DNA of 64,000 nt from the NCBI RefSeq assembly GCF_017565705.1, contig NZ_JAGDYL010000003.1, positions 1-64,000 of the forward strand, read 5' to 3'. Shown in pieces: positions 37,239-48,065 of the stretch; position 1 is the stretch's first letter, and each line of letters starts with the position of its first letter. The notes beneath the pieces are model-generated. The model was not told the origin of the DNA, did no database searches, and saw nothing but the letters and a program-made list of their open reading frames with translations. The translations under genes and the position numbers were made by a program. This DNA comes from Leucobacter ruminantium. GTDB lineage: Bacteria > Actinomycetota > Actinomycetes > Actinomycetales > Microbacteriaceae.

Positions 37239-37702
37239 GCGGCGGCGATCTCTCGCTGCGGGAGGCCTCACCCGACGATCTCGACGCGATCTGGTCCATC
37301 GAGGCCGGGGTGTTCGGCGCCGAGGCGTGGAGCCGCGAGACGATGCGCTCGGAGCTCGAGGGCGAGTACCGGCACTACATCGTGCTCGTCGACGGCGCCG
37401 GGGCCGTGCGCGGCTACGCTGGCCTGCTCGCGGTCGGCGACGACGGCGACGTGCAGACGATCGCGCTCTCGCCCGAGGTGCGGGGCGAGGGGCACGGCCG
37501 CCGACTCATGGACGAGCTGCTCGACGAGGCCGACCGGCGCGGCGTGACGCAGGTCTTCCTCGAGGTGCGGGCCGACAACCCGCCCGCCCGCGGGCTCTAC
37601 GCCTCGCTCGGCTTCGAGGAGATCGCCGTGCGCCCGCACTACTACCAGCCCGATGACGTGGATGCGGTCGTGATGCGGCTGCGGATGGAGGAGCGCCGAT
37701 GA
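37235..37702 (+). CDS. rimI: RimI-type N-acetyltransferase
   Basis: A 155-residue GNAT acetyltransferase. The acetyl-CoA loop is [18 protein letters not shown], and [19 protein letters not shown] is the conserved RimI region; RHYIVLVDG forms an early strand. RimI acetylates the N-terminus of ribosomal protein bS18, and in actinobacteria the gene usually lies between tsaB and tsaD, as here. The start GTG 37235 overlaps the tsaB stop; the open frame upstream is antisense-like shadow. Confidence 0.92.
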   Translation: MSGGDLSLREASPDDLDAIWSIEAGVFGAEAWSRETMRSELEGEYRHYIVLVDGAGAVRGYAGLLAVGDDGDVQTIALSPEVRGEGHGRRLMDELLDEADRRGVTQVFLEVRADNPPARGLYASLGFEEIAVRPHYYQPDDVDAVVMRLRMEERR

Positions 37703-38781
37703 GCGCCGACGAGCCCCTGGTCCTGGGCATCGAGACGAGCTGCGACGAGACCGGTGTCGGCATCGTGCGGGGCCGCACCCTGCTCGCCAACACGATCGCC
37801 TCGTCGATGGACGAGCACGCCCGCTTCGGCGGGGTGGTGCCCGAGGTCGCGGCGCGTGCGCACCTCGAGGCCATGACCCCCACGATCGAGCGGGCGCTCG
37901 CAGAGGCGGGCGTGACGCTCGACGATCTCGACGCCGTCGCGGTGACGAGCGGCCCCGGGCTCGCGGGCGCGCTCATGGTCGGGGTGTCCGCTGCGAAGGC
38001 GCTCGCGGTCTCGCGCGGGTTGCCGCTCTACGCGGTGAACCATCTCGTCGGCCACGTCGGCGCCGACCTGCTGCGCGGAGAGCAGCTGCGCCCGGCGCTC
38101 GGCGATGTCGGCGAGCTCGAGCTTCCGACGGTGGCGCTGCTGGTCTCGGGAGGGCACACCTCGCTGCTCGTCGTGAGGGACCTCGTGAGCGACGTCGAGA
38201 TGCTCGGCGAGACGATCGACGACGCAGCGGGGGAGGCCTTCGACAAGGTCGCGCGCCTGCTCGGCCTGCCCTACCCCGGCGGCCCGCAGATCGATCGGGT
38301 CGCCGCCGACGGCGACCCCCTGGCCATCCGCTTCCCGCGCGGGCTGTCCCTGCCGAAGGACATGGCGAAGCACCGCTACGACTTCTCGTTCTCCGGGCTG
38401 AAGACGTCGGTCGCGCGCTGGGTCGAGAAGCGCGAGGCCACCGGTGAGCCCGTGCCGGTCGCCGATGTCGCCGCGAGCTTCCGCGAGGCAGTCGCCGACG
38501 TGCTCGTCACGAAGGCGCTCGCGGCCTGCGCAGACCTCGGGATCCCTCGCCTGCTGCTCGGCGGCGGCGTGGTCGCGAATGCCAGGGTGCGCGAGCTCGC
38601 CGCCTCGCGCGCCTCGCGGGCCGGCGTGGAGCTGCGCGTGCCGCCGCTGTCGCTCTGCACCGACAACGGTGCGATGATCGCCTCGCTGGGGGCTCAGCTC
38701 GTGGCGGCCGGCCGTGCACCATCCGGCCTCGATTTCGGGGCCGATTCGACGCTTCCGGTCACGGAGATCCAGGTGCGCTGA
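37699..38781 (+). CDS. tsaD: TsaD, tRNA threonylcarbamoyltransferase
   Basis: TsaD (YgjD/Kae1) transfers the threonylcarbamoyl group to tRNA A37. The 360-residue product starts with [13 protein letters not shown] and includes the metal motif HLEAM with its flanking [23 protein letters not shown], and [14 protein letters not shown] 37699 overlaps the rimI stop. A full octamer palindrome stands directly after the stop codon (38782-38797) and could act as a terminator stem. Confidence 0.96.
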   Translation: MSADEPLVLGIETSCDETGVGIVRGRTLLANTIASSMDEHARFGGVVPEVAARAHLEAMTPTIERALAEAGVTLDDLDAVAVTSGPGLAGALMVGVSAAKALAVSRGLPLYAVNHLVGHVGADLLRGEQLRPALGDVGELELPTVALLVSGGHTSLLVVRDLVSDVEMLGETIDDAAGEAFDKVARLLGLPYPGGPQIDRVAADGDPLAIRFPRGLSLPKDMAKHRYDFSFSGLKTSVARWVEKREATGEPVPVADVAASFREAVADVLVTKALAACADLGIPRLLLGGGVVANARVRELAASRASRAGVELRVPPLSLCTDNGAMIASLGAQLVAAGRAPSGLDFGADSTLPVTEIQVR

Positions 38782-38797
38782 GCGAGGGATCCCTCGC
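38782..38797. repeat. Perfect GCGAGGGATCCCTCGC palindrome after tsaD
   Basis: A complete 16-base palindrome containing the dispersed octamer in both orientations, immediately behind the tsaD stop. It is followed by CGCTCCGCGAGCGGAGCG, another short inverted repeat (38799-38816). The pair may end the acpS-tsaD transcript. Confidence 0.6.
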
Positions 38798-38946
38798 CGC
38801 TCCGCGAGCGGAGCGAGCCGGAACCCGACATCGCACGAACGCGGAAACTCCGGTGAAACCTGAACGGAATGCGGGTTTCTCGTTAGTGTGTAGTACGGGC
38901 GGGGCGGAAGAATCCGCTCCCCGCCGGCTCAGAACGCAGAAGGAGC

Positions 38947-39495
38947 ATGATGTCCGACAACCTCCCAGGCGATCAGCCCGAGACCAACCCGGCGCCCGAC
39001 GCGGCGCCCTCGCAGCCGGAGTCCGGTGCTCCCAGTACCCCTACGGCGCCGAGCACCCCGAGCGCTCCCAGCGCACCCCAGACTCCCGGCGCGCCTCAGT
39101 CTCCGAGCGCGCCTCAGGCCCCGAGCGCCGCCCCGTCGTTCGGCGCGCCGAGCGCTCCCAGTGCTCCCAGCACCCCGAGCGCGCCTCCGGCGATGCCCTC
39201 CTACGGCGCACCGGCGGGCGCAGGCCAGACGGGCTACGCCGCACCGCAGTCGAACGGCCTTGCGATCGCGGCGCTCTGCTGCGGCATCGGCGGCATCCTC
39301 TTCGCCTTCCTGTTCGCGCTGCTCGGCTACGTCGGCGGCATCCTCGGCCTCGTCATGGGCATCATCGCCCGTAAGAAGGGGCAGGCGAAGGGCCTCGCGC
39401 TCGGCGGCATCATCACGGGTTCGGTGGCGCTCGGCCTCTCGGTGATCTCCTCGATCATCGGGTTCATCATCATGACGTCGATCATGAACTACTGA
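38947..39495 (+). CDS. DUF4190-type membrane protein with repetitive N-terminus
   Basis: A 182-residue protein. Residues 1-90 are a low-complexity Pro/Ala/Ser region built from repeats such as APSTPSAPSAP. The last 85 residues hold two membrane segments of the DUF4190 kind: LAIAALCCGIGGILFAF with GYVGGILGLVMGIIA, then GLALGGIITGSVALG. The ATG follows AAGGAG. A second protein of the same architecture is encoded at 40845-41300. Function unknown; these are common in actinobacteria. Confidence 0.8.
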   Translation: MMSDNLPGDQPETNPAPDAAPSQPESGAPSTPTAPSTPSAPSAPQTPGAPQSPSAPQAPSAAPSFGAPSAPSAPSTPSAPPAMPSYGAPAGAGQTGYAAPQSNGLAIAALCCGIGGILFAFLFALLGYVGGILGLVMGIIARKKGQAKGLALGGIITGSVALGLSVISSIIGFIIMTSIMNY

Positions 39496-39510
39496 CCCGG
39501 GCCGATCACC

Positions 39511-39545
39511 AGCCGGGGCGGGCCGCTGGGCGGCGCGCCCCGGCT
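39511..39545. terminator. Hairpin between convergent genes
   Basis: AGCCGGGGCG at 39511-39520 pairs perfectly with 39536-39545 around a 15-base loop. It lies between the DUF4190 gene and the convergent methyltransferase, so it could serve both. Confidence 0.55.
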
Positions 39546-39603
39546 GCGGCGTTTCCGAGGGTGTGAACGCCTACTCCTGCGCCCGATCCCGTGCGACGAC
39601 GTC

Positions 39604-40839
39604 TCAGAGGCGTTCGGCCAGCAGCGCGACGTGGCGTCCGCCGGCGCGTGTGAGGAACAGCGTCGCACCCTCGGCGCCGCGCAGCTTCAGCCGCTTGCGC
39701 AGGGCGGCGGGGTCGACGTCGGCGCCTCGCTTCTTGATCTCGAGCCGTCCGATGCCGCGGTCGGCGAGTGCGCGGCGCAGCTCCTTCTCCTTGACCGGCA
39801 GTTCCTCGAGCACCCGGAAACCGGTCGCGAACGGTGTCGCCACCGCGCGGTCGCCCGTGAGATAGGCGATGCGCCCGCTCACCATCCCGGCGTCGAGCCG
39901 TTCCGCGAGGGAGCCGATGAGTCGGGCGCGGATCACGGCCCCGTCGGGCTCGTAGAGGAACTCGCCGAGCGGTCGCTCGTCGGCGTCGGGCGTATCGGCC
40001 GGAGCGGTGAGCTCGTGCGCCTCGTCGGGTGAGGAGCCCCTGCCGCTGCGATGCACGAGGGCTGCGCGGCCGAGACCCGGGCGTGCGACCGCGCCGAACC
40101 AGAGCCCCATCTCGACGAGCTGTCCGTCGGACGACACCCACTGCGCTTCGGCTCCGTCGGGGATCAGCTCGCGGTCGAGACCCGGACCGAGCTTGACCCC
40201 TGTCGGCAGACGGTCGCCGTGGGCGAACGCGAAGCCGAGCGAAGGGGAGTAGTCATCGGGGGATGCGACGCGGCGGGTGTCGCGGTGCCCCGCCGTGCGC
40301 CTCGCCGGGTCGAGGAAGACGCCGTCGACCTCGGCGGGCAGCGGCATCCGTTCCGCGTCGCCGACCGTCACCGGGGCTTCGCTGCCGACCGCGGCGAGAT
40401 TGTGCTCCGCGATGCGGGCCGTGAAGGGATCCAACTCGACGGCGTGCGGGCGGATCCCTGCCGAGGCGAGCGCGAGCGATTCGGCGCCGATGCCGCACCC
40501 GAGGTCGGCGACGCTGCGGCACCCCGCCTCCGCGAAGCGCGCCGCGTGGAGCGCGGCGATCGGCGCGCGGGTCGCCTGCTCGAGGCCCGCCGGGGTGAAG
40601 AGCAGGAGCTCGGCGAGCGGGCCGAACTTCGCCGCTGCGCGTCGGCGCAGCTCGGCTTGAGTGAGCACCGCGGCGATGAGATCGGAGTCGACGCCTGCTG
40701 TGCGCAGCTCAGCGCCGACACGGATGCTGTCGCTCCCCGATGCGAGCTCGCGCTCGGCCGTGGCGAGCGTCTCGGCGCCGTTCGACGAGAGCAGCGCCTC
40801 CCAGCCGGGAGGCGCTGCGACGATCGCGGCTTCGGGCAA
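39604..40839 (-). CDS. Class I methyltransferase with THUMP-like C-terminal domain
   Basis: A 411-residue SAM-dependent methyltransferase. The SAM-binding signature VADLGCGIGAESLALA lies near 108-123, PHAVELDPF follows it, and FLDPARR resembles the catalytic loop of N-methyltransferases. The C-terminal 75 residues (EIKKRGADVDPAALRKRL and onwards) match the THUMP-like domain of a conserved actinobacterial family. An RNA substrate is likely by family, but no reaction is established. The gene starts five bases after the DUF4190 protein's stop in the same direction. Confidence 0.88.
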   Translation of the reverse strand: MPEAAIVAAPPGWEALLSSNGAETLATAERELASGSDSIRVGAELRTAGVDSDLIAAVLTQAELRRRAAAKFGPLAELLLFTPAGLEQATRAPIAALHAARFAEAGCRSVADLGCGIGAESLALASAGIRPHAVELDPFTARIAEHNLAAVGSEAPVTVGDAERMPLPAEVDGVFLDPARRTAGHRDTRRVASPDDYSPSLGFAFAHGDRLPTGVKLGPGLDRELIPDGAEAQWVSSDGQLVEMGLWFGAVARPGLGRAALVHRSGRGSSPDEAHELTAPADTPDADERPLGEFLYEPDGAVIRARLIGSLAERLDAGMVSGRIAYLTGDRAVATPFATGFRVLEELPVKEKELRRALADRGIGRLEIKKRGADVDPAALRKRLKLRGAEGATLFLTRAGGRHVALLAERL

Positions 40840-40844
40840 CGGGA

Positions 40845-41300
40845 TCAGTAGTCGTACGAGTAGTCGTCGTAGGAGTAGTCGCCGGAGCCGAAGGAATCCA
40901 TGCTCGAGAACGCGGCGCCCATCGTGCCGAAGACCATCACCAGCATGCCGATGTAGAAGATGATGAAGAGGCCGATCGCGACGAAGTAGGCGTAGCCGAT
41001 GATGGTGCCGGTGAGCGCGATGCCGCGGCCGGCATCGCCGGTGCGCTTGATCTGGCTGAGCCCCATGTGGCCGAAGATGATGGCGGCGAGCGGGGCGATG
41101 AACGCGAGGATGATCGAGAGCAGCGCGAAGGTGTTGGTGTCGGAGACCTTCGTTCCCGCGGGCGCCGGTGCGGGGGAGGCCTGCGCGGGCGCGTAGCCCG
41201 GCTGCGCCGCCTGATAGGGCTGCGTCGGCGCCGTGTAAGGCGGCAGGGGCTGCGTCGGCTGCGCGGGACCGGCCTGATGCTGCGGGGCGGTGTTCGACAT
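40845..41300 (-). CDS. DUF4190-type membrane protein
   Basis: A 151-residue protein with a Gln/Pro/Ala/Tyr-rich N-terminus (about 1-48) and two or three membrane segments: [34 protein letters not shown], and a strongly hydrophobic [14 protein letters not shown]. The tail is acidic and tyrosine-rich ([10 protein letters not shown]). The motif [12 protein letters not shown] between the segments is typical of DUF4190. The ATG at 41300 follows GAGG. The longer upstream frame is not coding. Function unknown; probably co-transcribed with the methyltransferase. Confidence 0.82.
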   Translation of the reverse strand: MSNTAPQHQAGPAQPTQPLPPYTAPTQPYQAAQPGYAPAQASPAPAPAGTKVSDTNTFALLSIILAFIAPLAAIIFGHMGLSQIKRTGDAGRGIALTGTIIGYAYFVAIGLFIIFYIGMLVMVFGTMGAAFSSMDSFGSGDYSYDDYSYDY

Positions 41301-41441
41301 GGGATCCTCGATTCCGTCGTTACGGCATCCGCGCGAGCGCGCCGGAGCACTGGTCCCGATTATCCCACAGGGCCGCTCGGGAGGCCGGAGGCCGGCCGGT
41401 GGGTGCGCGGCGTTCGCTTTCGGCGATCCCTCGCCCTCTGA

Positions 41442-41468
41442 TTGGCACTCGCCTTGCGAGAGTGCCAA
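41442..41468 (+). promoter_or_regulatory. CIRCE operator for HrcA
   Basis: TTGGCACTC, nine bases, GAGTGCCAA: a perfect 9-9-9 inverted repeat matching the CIRCE element (consensus TTAGCACTC-N9-GAGTGCTAA). It overlaps the groES promoter, so HrcA binding should repress groES until heat shock. Confidence 0.92.
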
Positions 41469-41483
41469 TGCGGCCCCTAGAAT
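41454..41483 (+). promoter_or_regulatory. groES promoter
   Basis: TTGCGA (41454-41459) and TAGAAT (41478-41483) are 18 bases apart. The right CIRCE arm lies inside the spacer. The transcript would carry a leader of about 60 bases, with GAAAGAGG before the GTG. Confidence 0.65.
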
Positions 41484-41550
41484 CGGCTGCAGGGCCCGGC
41501 CGAGGTGGTCGGGTGCGAGAGTCACTTTCGTCATTGGAAAGAGGTCAACC

Positions 41551-41847
41551 GTGTCGGTAGCCATCAAGCCGCTCGAGGATCGTATCGTCATCAAGCAGGT
41601 CGAGGCGGAGCAGACCACCGCTTCCGGTCTCGTGATTCCGGACAGCGCCAAGGAGAAGCCCCAGGAGGGCGAGGTCGTGGCCGTGGGCCCCGGTCGTGTC
41701 TCCGATAACGGCACCCGCATCCCGCTCGACGTCAACGTCGGCGACCTCGTGATCTACTCGAAGTTCGGCGGCACCGAGGTCAAGGTCGGCGGCACCGACT
41801 ACCTCGTGCTCTCGGCCCGCGACATCCTCGCGATCGTCGAGCGCTGA
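41551..41847 (+). CDS. groES: Co-chaperonin GroES
   Basis: The 98-residue 10-kDa chaperonin cap. It reads [14 protein letters not shown], the mobile-loop region [24 protein letters not shown], and [14 protein letters not shown], and ends [15 protein letters not shown] 41551 is the family start. It stands alone here: no groEL follows, as in many actinobacteria in which groEL copies lie elsewhere. Control by the upstream CIRCE site is strongly indicated. Confidence 0.97.
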   Translation: MSVAIKPLEDRIVIKQVEAEQTTASGLVIPDSAKEKPQEGEVVAVGPGRVSDNGTRIPLDVNVGDLVIYSKFGGTEVKVGGTDYLVLSARDILAIVER

Positions 41848-41865
41848 GCCTCAGGCCGCGCATCG

Positions 41866-41902
41866 AGCGGGCCCGCCGATCCCTGCGATCGGCGGGCCCG
41901 CT
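41866..41902 (+). terminator. groES terminator hairpin
   Basis: A perfect 16-base stem (41866-41881 with 41887-41902) and a five-base loop. The GC-rich arms are AGCGGGCCCGCCGATC and its complement. No T-run follows. Confidence 0.75.
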
Positions 41903-41926
41903 CCGTCATATCGAGGGGGGTCGGCC

Positions 41927-42856
41927 GTGCCGGTGAGACGAACCCGCGCCGGCCTGGCCTACGGGATCAGCGCCTACGTCATCTGGGGGTTCTTCCCCAT
42001 CTACTTCGGCCTCCTCTCCGCCGTCAACCCCCTCGAGGTCGTGCCGTGGCGGGTATCGGCCACCCTCGTGTTCTGCGCCCTCATCGTCACGATCTCCCGG
42101 CGCTGGGGCCGTGTGCTCGGCATCGTGCGCAGCCCGCGCCAGCTCGGCTGGTTCGCGCTCTCAGGAATCATGCTCTACGCCAACTGGCAGCTCTTCGTCG
42201 TGGGCGTCATGACGGGGCACGTCATCGAGACGGCGCTCGGATACTTCATCAACCCGCTCTTCACGATCCTGCTCGGGGTCGTCTTCCGCGGTGAGCGCCT
42301 GACGCGTCTGCAGTGGGCGGCGGTCTCGGTCGCCGCCGTCGGCGTGCTCATCGCGGCGATCGCCTACGGCACGGTGCCGTGGATCGCGCTCGGCCTGGCA
42401 CTCACCTTCGGTCTCTACGGCCTCGCGCACAAGGCCGGGGGCGAGGCGGTCGACGGCATCACCGGCCTCGCCATCGAGACGCTCGTGACCGCGCCGGTGG
42501 GCGCCCTCCAGCTCGTTCTCATATCGGCGCTCACGGGCCTCGAAGCCTTCTCGCACGGCGCCGCAGTCTCGTTCTTCGTGCTCTTCAGCGGCGTGCTCAC
42601 CGCCGTGCCGCTCATCCTGTTCGGCGAGTCGGCGCGGAGGCTTCCGCTCTCCTATCTCGGCTTCGTCCAGTTCCTCACCCCGATCATGAGCTTCCTCTAC
42701 GGCACGCTCGTGCTGCACGAGGAGATGACCTCCGGTCGCTGGATCGGATTCATCGCGGTGTGGGTCGCGCTCGTGATCCTCATCGTCGACATGCTCGGTC
42801 AACTGCGCCGTCCGCCCGGCGGTCAGACGAATACGGAGCCTGTTCCCTTAGACTGA
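41927..42856 (+). CDS. rarD: RarD-type EamA transporter
   Basis: A 309-residue ten-segment transporter of the RarD branch of the EamA/DMT superfamily. Typical phrases are YVIWGFFPIYFGLL at the N-terminus, ANWQLFVVGV, ETALGYFINPLF, and YLGFVQFLTPIMSFLYG near the C-terminus. RarD proteins are named from a chloramphenicol-sensitivity phenotype; their transported substrate is not established. The start GTG 41927 has GGGGGG upstream. It precedes guaB by 73 bases. Confidence 0.9.
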   Translation: MPVRRTRAGLAYGISAYVIWGFFPIYFGLLSAVNPLEVVPWRVSATLVFCALIVTISRRWGRVLGIVRSPRQLGWFALSGIMLYANWQLFVVGVMTGHVIETALGYFINPLFTILLGVVFRGERLTRLQWAAVSVAAVGVLIAAIAYGTVPWIALGLALTFGLYGLAHKAGGEAVDGITGLAIETLVTAPVGALQLVLISALTGLEAFSHGAAVSFFVLFSGVLTAVPLILFGESARRLPLSYLGFVQFLTPIMSFLYGTLVLHEEMTSGRWIGFIAVWVALVILIVDMLGQLRRPPGGQTNTEPVPLD

Positions 42857-42923
42857 TATGAGGTGCGGGGCCTCGATCAGCGGACCCTCGGCATCCACCA
42901 GGCTCCAACCACAACACAGATGA

Positions 42924-44432
<1,509 letters not shown>

Positions 44433-44467
44433 GCCCGTCGCCCGGAGTGAAAGAGCGGAGCCCCCTC

Positions 44468-44550
44468 CGCTGATTGAGCGAGCGGAGCGAGTCGAAATCG
44501 AGGAGCGCGCCCTCTGGTTTCGACTCGGCTCCGCCTCGCTCAACGGGCGG
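44468..44550. repeat. REP-like hairpin repeat, copy B
   Basis: Nearly the same 83-base inverted repeat as 14938-15020: left arm CGCTGATTGAGCGAGCGGAG, right arm ending CTCGCTCAACGGGCGG. Both arms agree with copy A at almost every position, while the loop differs. It lies between convergent guaB and the LuxR-type gene, followed by GGGATCCCTC, a dispersed-octamer copy. Confidence 0.87.
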
Positions 44551-44565
44551 GATGGATGGGATCCC

Positions 44566-45486
44566 TCACGGGATGAGGCCGTGTCTCCTGGCCGTCGCGA
44601 CCGCCGCGTGGCGGGTCGACGCCTCGAGCTTCGACATCGCCGTCTTGAGATAGCTTTTGACGGTGCTCTCGGCGAGGCCCAGCGCCTGCCCGATCTCGGC
44701 GTTCGTTCCGCCGAGCGCCGCGTGCGAGACCACGTCGAGTTCGCGGGCGGTGAGCCGCGGCGCATCGCCGCCCTCGGACGCCTCAGCGGTATCGGCCTGC
44801 GTCGCTTCGATGCGCAGCGAGGCGGCGGAGCTCTCAGGTGAGGCGGCTTCGATCGTCGCGAGACTGCGCTCGAGCCGGGCGAGGCGGCTGCGCAGCGCTT
44901 CGTCGTGAACCGTTGCCGCGATGCTGCGCAGTTCGGCGTGGCTGCTGCGCAGCGTCTCGAGCACGGGTCCGGGCAGCCCCCGGGGCGCCTGCTCCGTCGC
45001 CAGGCGCGCGGCGAGGCGCGTCGCCCGGCGATCGATCTCGTCCTGCACCTCGATCTCGCGAGCGAGCTCGGCACCGACCGAGGCCGCCGCCTGCGCGAAC
45101 TCGGCCCCTCCGAACGTGCTCGTGCGCGCGCCCCCGTAGAGCACGGCCCTGGTGGCGCCGCCGACGATGACGGGATAGGCGAACAGCGCCCGGATCCCTT
45201 CGCCGAGCACCTGCGAGTCGTAGTCGTGGGTGATGTGGCGCGAGCTCCGGTAGTCCATGGTCAACCGGGGCCGCCGCTCGATCATGGCCCTGCCGCCGAG
45301 GCCTCGGCCGGAGTGCACGCACAGGCCGAGCAGGCTCTGCGTGCGGTTGCCCGTGATCGACGTCACGGTCGCGATCCCTCGCGATTCGAAGCCCCCGAAG
45401 ACGAGGGGAAAGCGGGTCGCGGCCGCGAACTCGGCCACTGCGAGATCGAGCAGGTTCTGGTGGGCCTGCGGATCGAGTCGCTGCAT
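44566..45486 (-). CDS. GAF-LuxR regulator, RamA-like
   Basis: A 306-residue regulator. The N-terminal two thirds resemble a GAF-type sensor, and the C-terminal LuxR helix-turn-helix reads LTARELDVVSHAALGGTNAEIG and AESTVKSYLKTAM. This layout matches RamA, the LuxR-type activator of acetate genes in Corynebacterium. Divergence from an acyl-CoA synthetase/ActP block supports such a role, but that is inference. The start ATG 45486 is preferred; a TTG at 45498 would add four residues. G- and C-runs of the kind RamA binds lie in the divergent gap. Confidence 0.82.
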   Translation of the reverse strand: MQRLDPQAHQNLLDLAVAEFAAATRFPLVFGGFESRGIATVTSITGNRTQSLLGLCVHSGRGLGGRAMIERRPRLTMDYRSSRHITHDYDSQVLGEGIRALFAYPVIVGGATRAVLYGGARTSTFGGAEFAQAAASVGAELAREIEVQDEIDRRATRLAARLATEQAPRGLPGPVLETLRSSHAELRSIAATVHDEALRSRLARLERSLATIEAASPESSAASLRIEATQADTAEASEGGDAPRLTARELDVVSHAALGGTNAEIGQALGLAESTVKSYLKTAMSKLEASTRHAAVATARRHGLIP

Positions 45487-45502
45487 CGGGACTACCAACT
45501 TT

Positions 45503-45538
45503 CGGGGGTATTGGGTGGGCCCCCTCGCTCAATAGCCT
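45503..45538 (+). promoter_or_regulatory. Divergent control region of the prpE-actP block
   Basis: A G-run CGGGGGT (45503-45509) and a C-run GCCCCCT (45519-45525) resemble RamA binding sites. TTGGGT (45511-45516) and TAGCCT (45533-45538), 16 bases apart, make a possible promoter. It gives a leader of about 45 bases, ending in AAAGGAG before the GTG. Confidence 0.45.
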
Positions 45539-45590
45539 AATCCACGCACACGACGGCCGCATGGCCGCGCTGGTTTCAAAGGAGAAATGA

Positions 45591-47570
45591 GTGAGCACAG
45601 CAATATCTGTTCCCCGCCCAGGAGATCGCTATCCCGAGGTCATCTCACGGAGCATCGAGGATCGCGACGCGTTCTGGCTCGATGCGGCCGAGAGCGTGTC
45701 TTGGGAGACCCGGCCGACCCGCACCATCGACGAGCGCAGCGCGAGCGAGTGGCGGTGGTTTCCCGACGGCAGGCTGAACGTCTGCTACAACGCGCTCGAC
45801 CGGCATGTCGAGGCCGGGCGCGGCGCCGAGGCGGCCCTGATCTACGACTCCGCGATGACGGGCACCCGCGCGAGCATCAGCTACGAGCAGCTGAGGGATC
45901 ACGTGGCCCGCTTCGCTGGCGTGCTGCACGACGCGGGCGTCGTCGCAGGCGACCGCGTGCTGATCTACCTGCCGATGACGCCGGAAGCGGTGATCGCGAT
46001 GCTCGCCTGCGCGCGCATCGGCGCGATCCACTCGGTCGTCTTCGGCGGCTTCGCGGCGAACGAGCTCGCGGTCCGGATCGCGGACGCGAAGCCCCGCGTG
46101 ATCGTCACCTCCTCGGGCGGCCTCGAACCGAATCGCGTTGTCGAGTACCTGCCGCTCGTGCAGCGGGCGCTCGAGATCGCGGGCGGCCCGGAGTCGGGCG
46201 TCGAGACGGTGATCGTGCGCGACCGCGACGCCGTGCCGGGCTCGGCCGCCGACTACGCGGACGAGCAGGGGATCGCGTGGCGGGACTGGGCGGAGCTCGA
46301 GGACCGGGCGACGCCGGCCGATCCCGTGCCCGTGCGCTCCGAGGATCCGCTCTACATCCTCTACACCTCGGGCACCACGGGCAGCCCCAAGGGCGTGGTG
46401 CGCGACAGCGGCGGCTACGCGGTCGGGCTCGGCTGGGCGATGCGCAACATCTACGACTTCGGCCCGGGCGACACGATCTTCACCGCCTCCGATGTCGGCT
46501 GGGTGGTCGGCCACTCCTTCATCGTCTACGGGCCGCTGCTCGCGGGCGGCACGACGGTGCTCTACGAGGGCAAGCCGGTGGGAACGCCGGATCCCGGGGC
46601 CTTCTGGCGCATCCTCTCGAGCTACGGCGCGAAGATGCTCTCCACAGCACCCACGGCGCTTCGCGCGATCCGGCGCGAGGATCCCGAGCTCGTCGAGCTC
46701 GCGAAGTACGATCTCTCCTCGCTGCGAGCCGTCTACCTCGCGGGCGAGCGGATGGATCCCGAAACCTGGCACTGGATCAACGACGGTCTCGGAGTGCCGG
46801 TGGTGGACCACTGGTGGCAGACCGAGACCGGCTGGATGATCTGCGCGAATCCGCTCGGCATCGAGACGCTGCCGTCGAAGGCCGGTTCGACCTCGGTGCC
46901 CATGCCCGGCTTCGACGTGCGCATCGTCGACTCGAAAGGCGAGGACATCACGGCTCCCGGCGTCGAGGGCAACATCGCGATCAGGCTGCCGCTCGCGCCT
47001 GGCGCGCTGCTCGGCATCTGGGGGAGCGAGCAGCGCTTCGTCGACTCCTACCTGTCGGCGTTCCCCGGCTACTACGCCACCGGCGATGCCGGGCACTACG
47101 ACGAGGACGGCTACCTCTTCGTGATGGGCCGCACCGACGACGTGATCAACGTTGCAGGGCACCGGCTCTCGACGGGCTCGCTCGAGGAGGTGCTGACGCA
47201 GCACCCCGCCGTTGCCGAGTGCGCGGTGATCGGCGTGCACGACGAGCTCAAGGGGCAGCGGGCCGCGGGCTTCGTCACCCTGAAGCACGGCGAGGAGGTG
47301 GTGCGCGAGGAGCTTGCGGCCGAGCTGGTGCGCATGGTGCGCGAGCACATCGGGCCCGTGGCCGCCTTCCGCGACGTCACCATCGTGGAACGGCTGCCGA
47401 AGACGCGCTCGGGCAAGATCCTGCGCAAGACGATGCGCCAGATCGTCGACGGCGAGGAGTACCGAGTGCCCGCCACCATCGAGGATCCGACCGTGATCGA
47501 CGCGCTGATCGAGGCCCTCGGCGACACGGTCTCGGCTCCGCCGACGCAGGCGGTGTCGGTGCCGCGCTGA
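45591..47570 (+). CDS. prpE: Acetyl/propionyl-CoA synthetase, PrpE-like
   Basis: A 659-residue AMP-forming acyl-CoA synthetase. The phosphate loop YTSGTTGSPKGVVR is followed by SDVGWVVGHSF, LYEGKPVG, the acyl-site motif WWQTETGWM, and the C-terminal RSGKILRKTMR with the regulatory acetylation lysine. TETGW (rather than TETGG, as in Acs) and the phrase VRDSGGYAVGL point to propionyl-CoA synthetase. The substrate range may include acetate. The start GTG 45591 follows AAAGGAG. The transporter actP is 0.5 kb downstream. Confidence 0.88.
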   Translation: MSTAISVPRPGDRYPEVISRSIEDRDAFWLDAAESVSWETRPTRTIDERSASEWRWFPDGRLNVCYNALDRHVEAGRGAEAALIYDSAMTGTRASISYEQLRDHVARFAGVLHDAGVVAGDRVLIYLPMTPEAVIAMLACARIGAIHSVVFGGFAANELAVRIADAKPRVIVTSSGGLEPNRVVEYLPLVQRALEIAGGPESGVETVIVRDRDAVPGSAADYADEQGIAWRDWAELEDRATPADPVPVRSEDPLYILYTSGTTGSPKGVVRDSGGYAVGLGWAMRNIYDFGPGDTIFTASDVGWVVGHSFIVYGPLLAGGTTVLYEGKPVGTPDPGAFWRILSSYGAKMLSTAPTALRAIRREDPELVELAKYDLSSLRAVYLAGERMDPETWHWINDGLGVPVVDHWWQTETGWMICANPLGIETLPSKAGSTSVPMPGFDVRIVDSKGEDITAPGVEGNIAIRLPLAPGALLGIWGSEQRFVDSYLSAFPGYYATGDAGHYDEDGYLFVMGRTDDVINVAGHRLSTGSLEEVLTQHPAVAECAVIGVHDELKGQRAAGFVTLKHGEEVVREELAAELVRMVREHIGPVAAFRDVTIVERLPKTRSGKILRKTMRQIVDGEEYRVPATIEDPTVIDALIEALGDTVSAPPTQAVSVPR

Positions 47571-47636
47571 GCGGCGCGATCCCTCATCTTCCCCGTCCGA
47601 TCCCAGATCTTCCCATCCATGAGGCAAGGAGGCCCC

Positions 47637-48065
47637 ATGTCCAATGAACCCCGGGGGTTCGAAGAGACCCCCATCGACTACGAGGCGTTCCAGGCGCGCC
47701 CGGAGTTCCAGGAGTACAAGCACCGCTTCCGGCGCTTCGTCTTCCCGCTCGCCGCCGCGTTCATGATCTGGTTCCTGCTCTACGTGGTCCTCGCGGCCTA
47801 CGCGCACGACTTCATGGCGCGTCCGCTGCTGGGCCTGAACGTCGGGCTGTGGCTCGGCCTGGCGCAGTTCGTCACGACCTTCGGCATCACGATGTGGTAC
47901 GTGTCGTTCGCGAACAAGCGCCTCGATCCCGCCACGGTCGAACTGCGCGGCGAGCTCGAGGACATCGAGCGCGGTGCGGATCCCTCAGGCGCCGTCGGCA
48001 CCCGCAACAGCGATGACACCGACGGCCTCGACGGCACCACCGGCACCGAGGGAGGCGCCCGATGA
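47637..48065 (+). CDS. DUF485 membrane protein
   Basis: A 142-residue protein with two membrane segments (about 38-58 and 68-95) and the DUF485 phrases FRRFVFPLAAAFMIWFL and ITMWYVSFANKRLDP. It normally accompanies ActP-type symporters and is thought to help their assembly or function. ATG 47637 is chosen because AAGGAGG stands five bases before it; the alternative ATG at 47619 has none. The C-terminal 35 residues are acidic and Gly/Thr-rich. It overlaps actP by four bases. Confidence 0.92.
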   Translation: MSNEPRGFEETPIDYEAFQARPEFQEYKHRFRRFVFPLAAAFMIWFLLYVVLAAYAHDFMARPLLGLNVGLWLGLAQFVTTFGITMWYVSFANKRLDPATVELRGELEDIERGADPSGAVGTRNSDDTDGLDGTTGTEGGAR

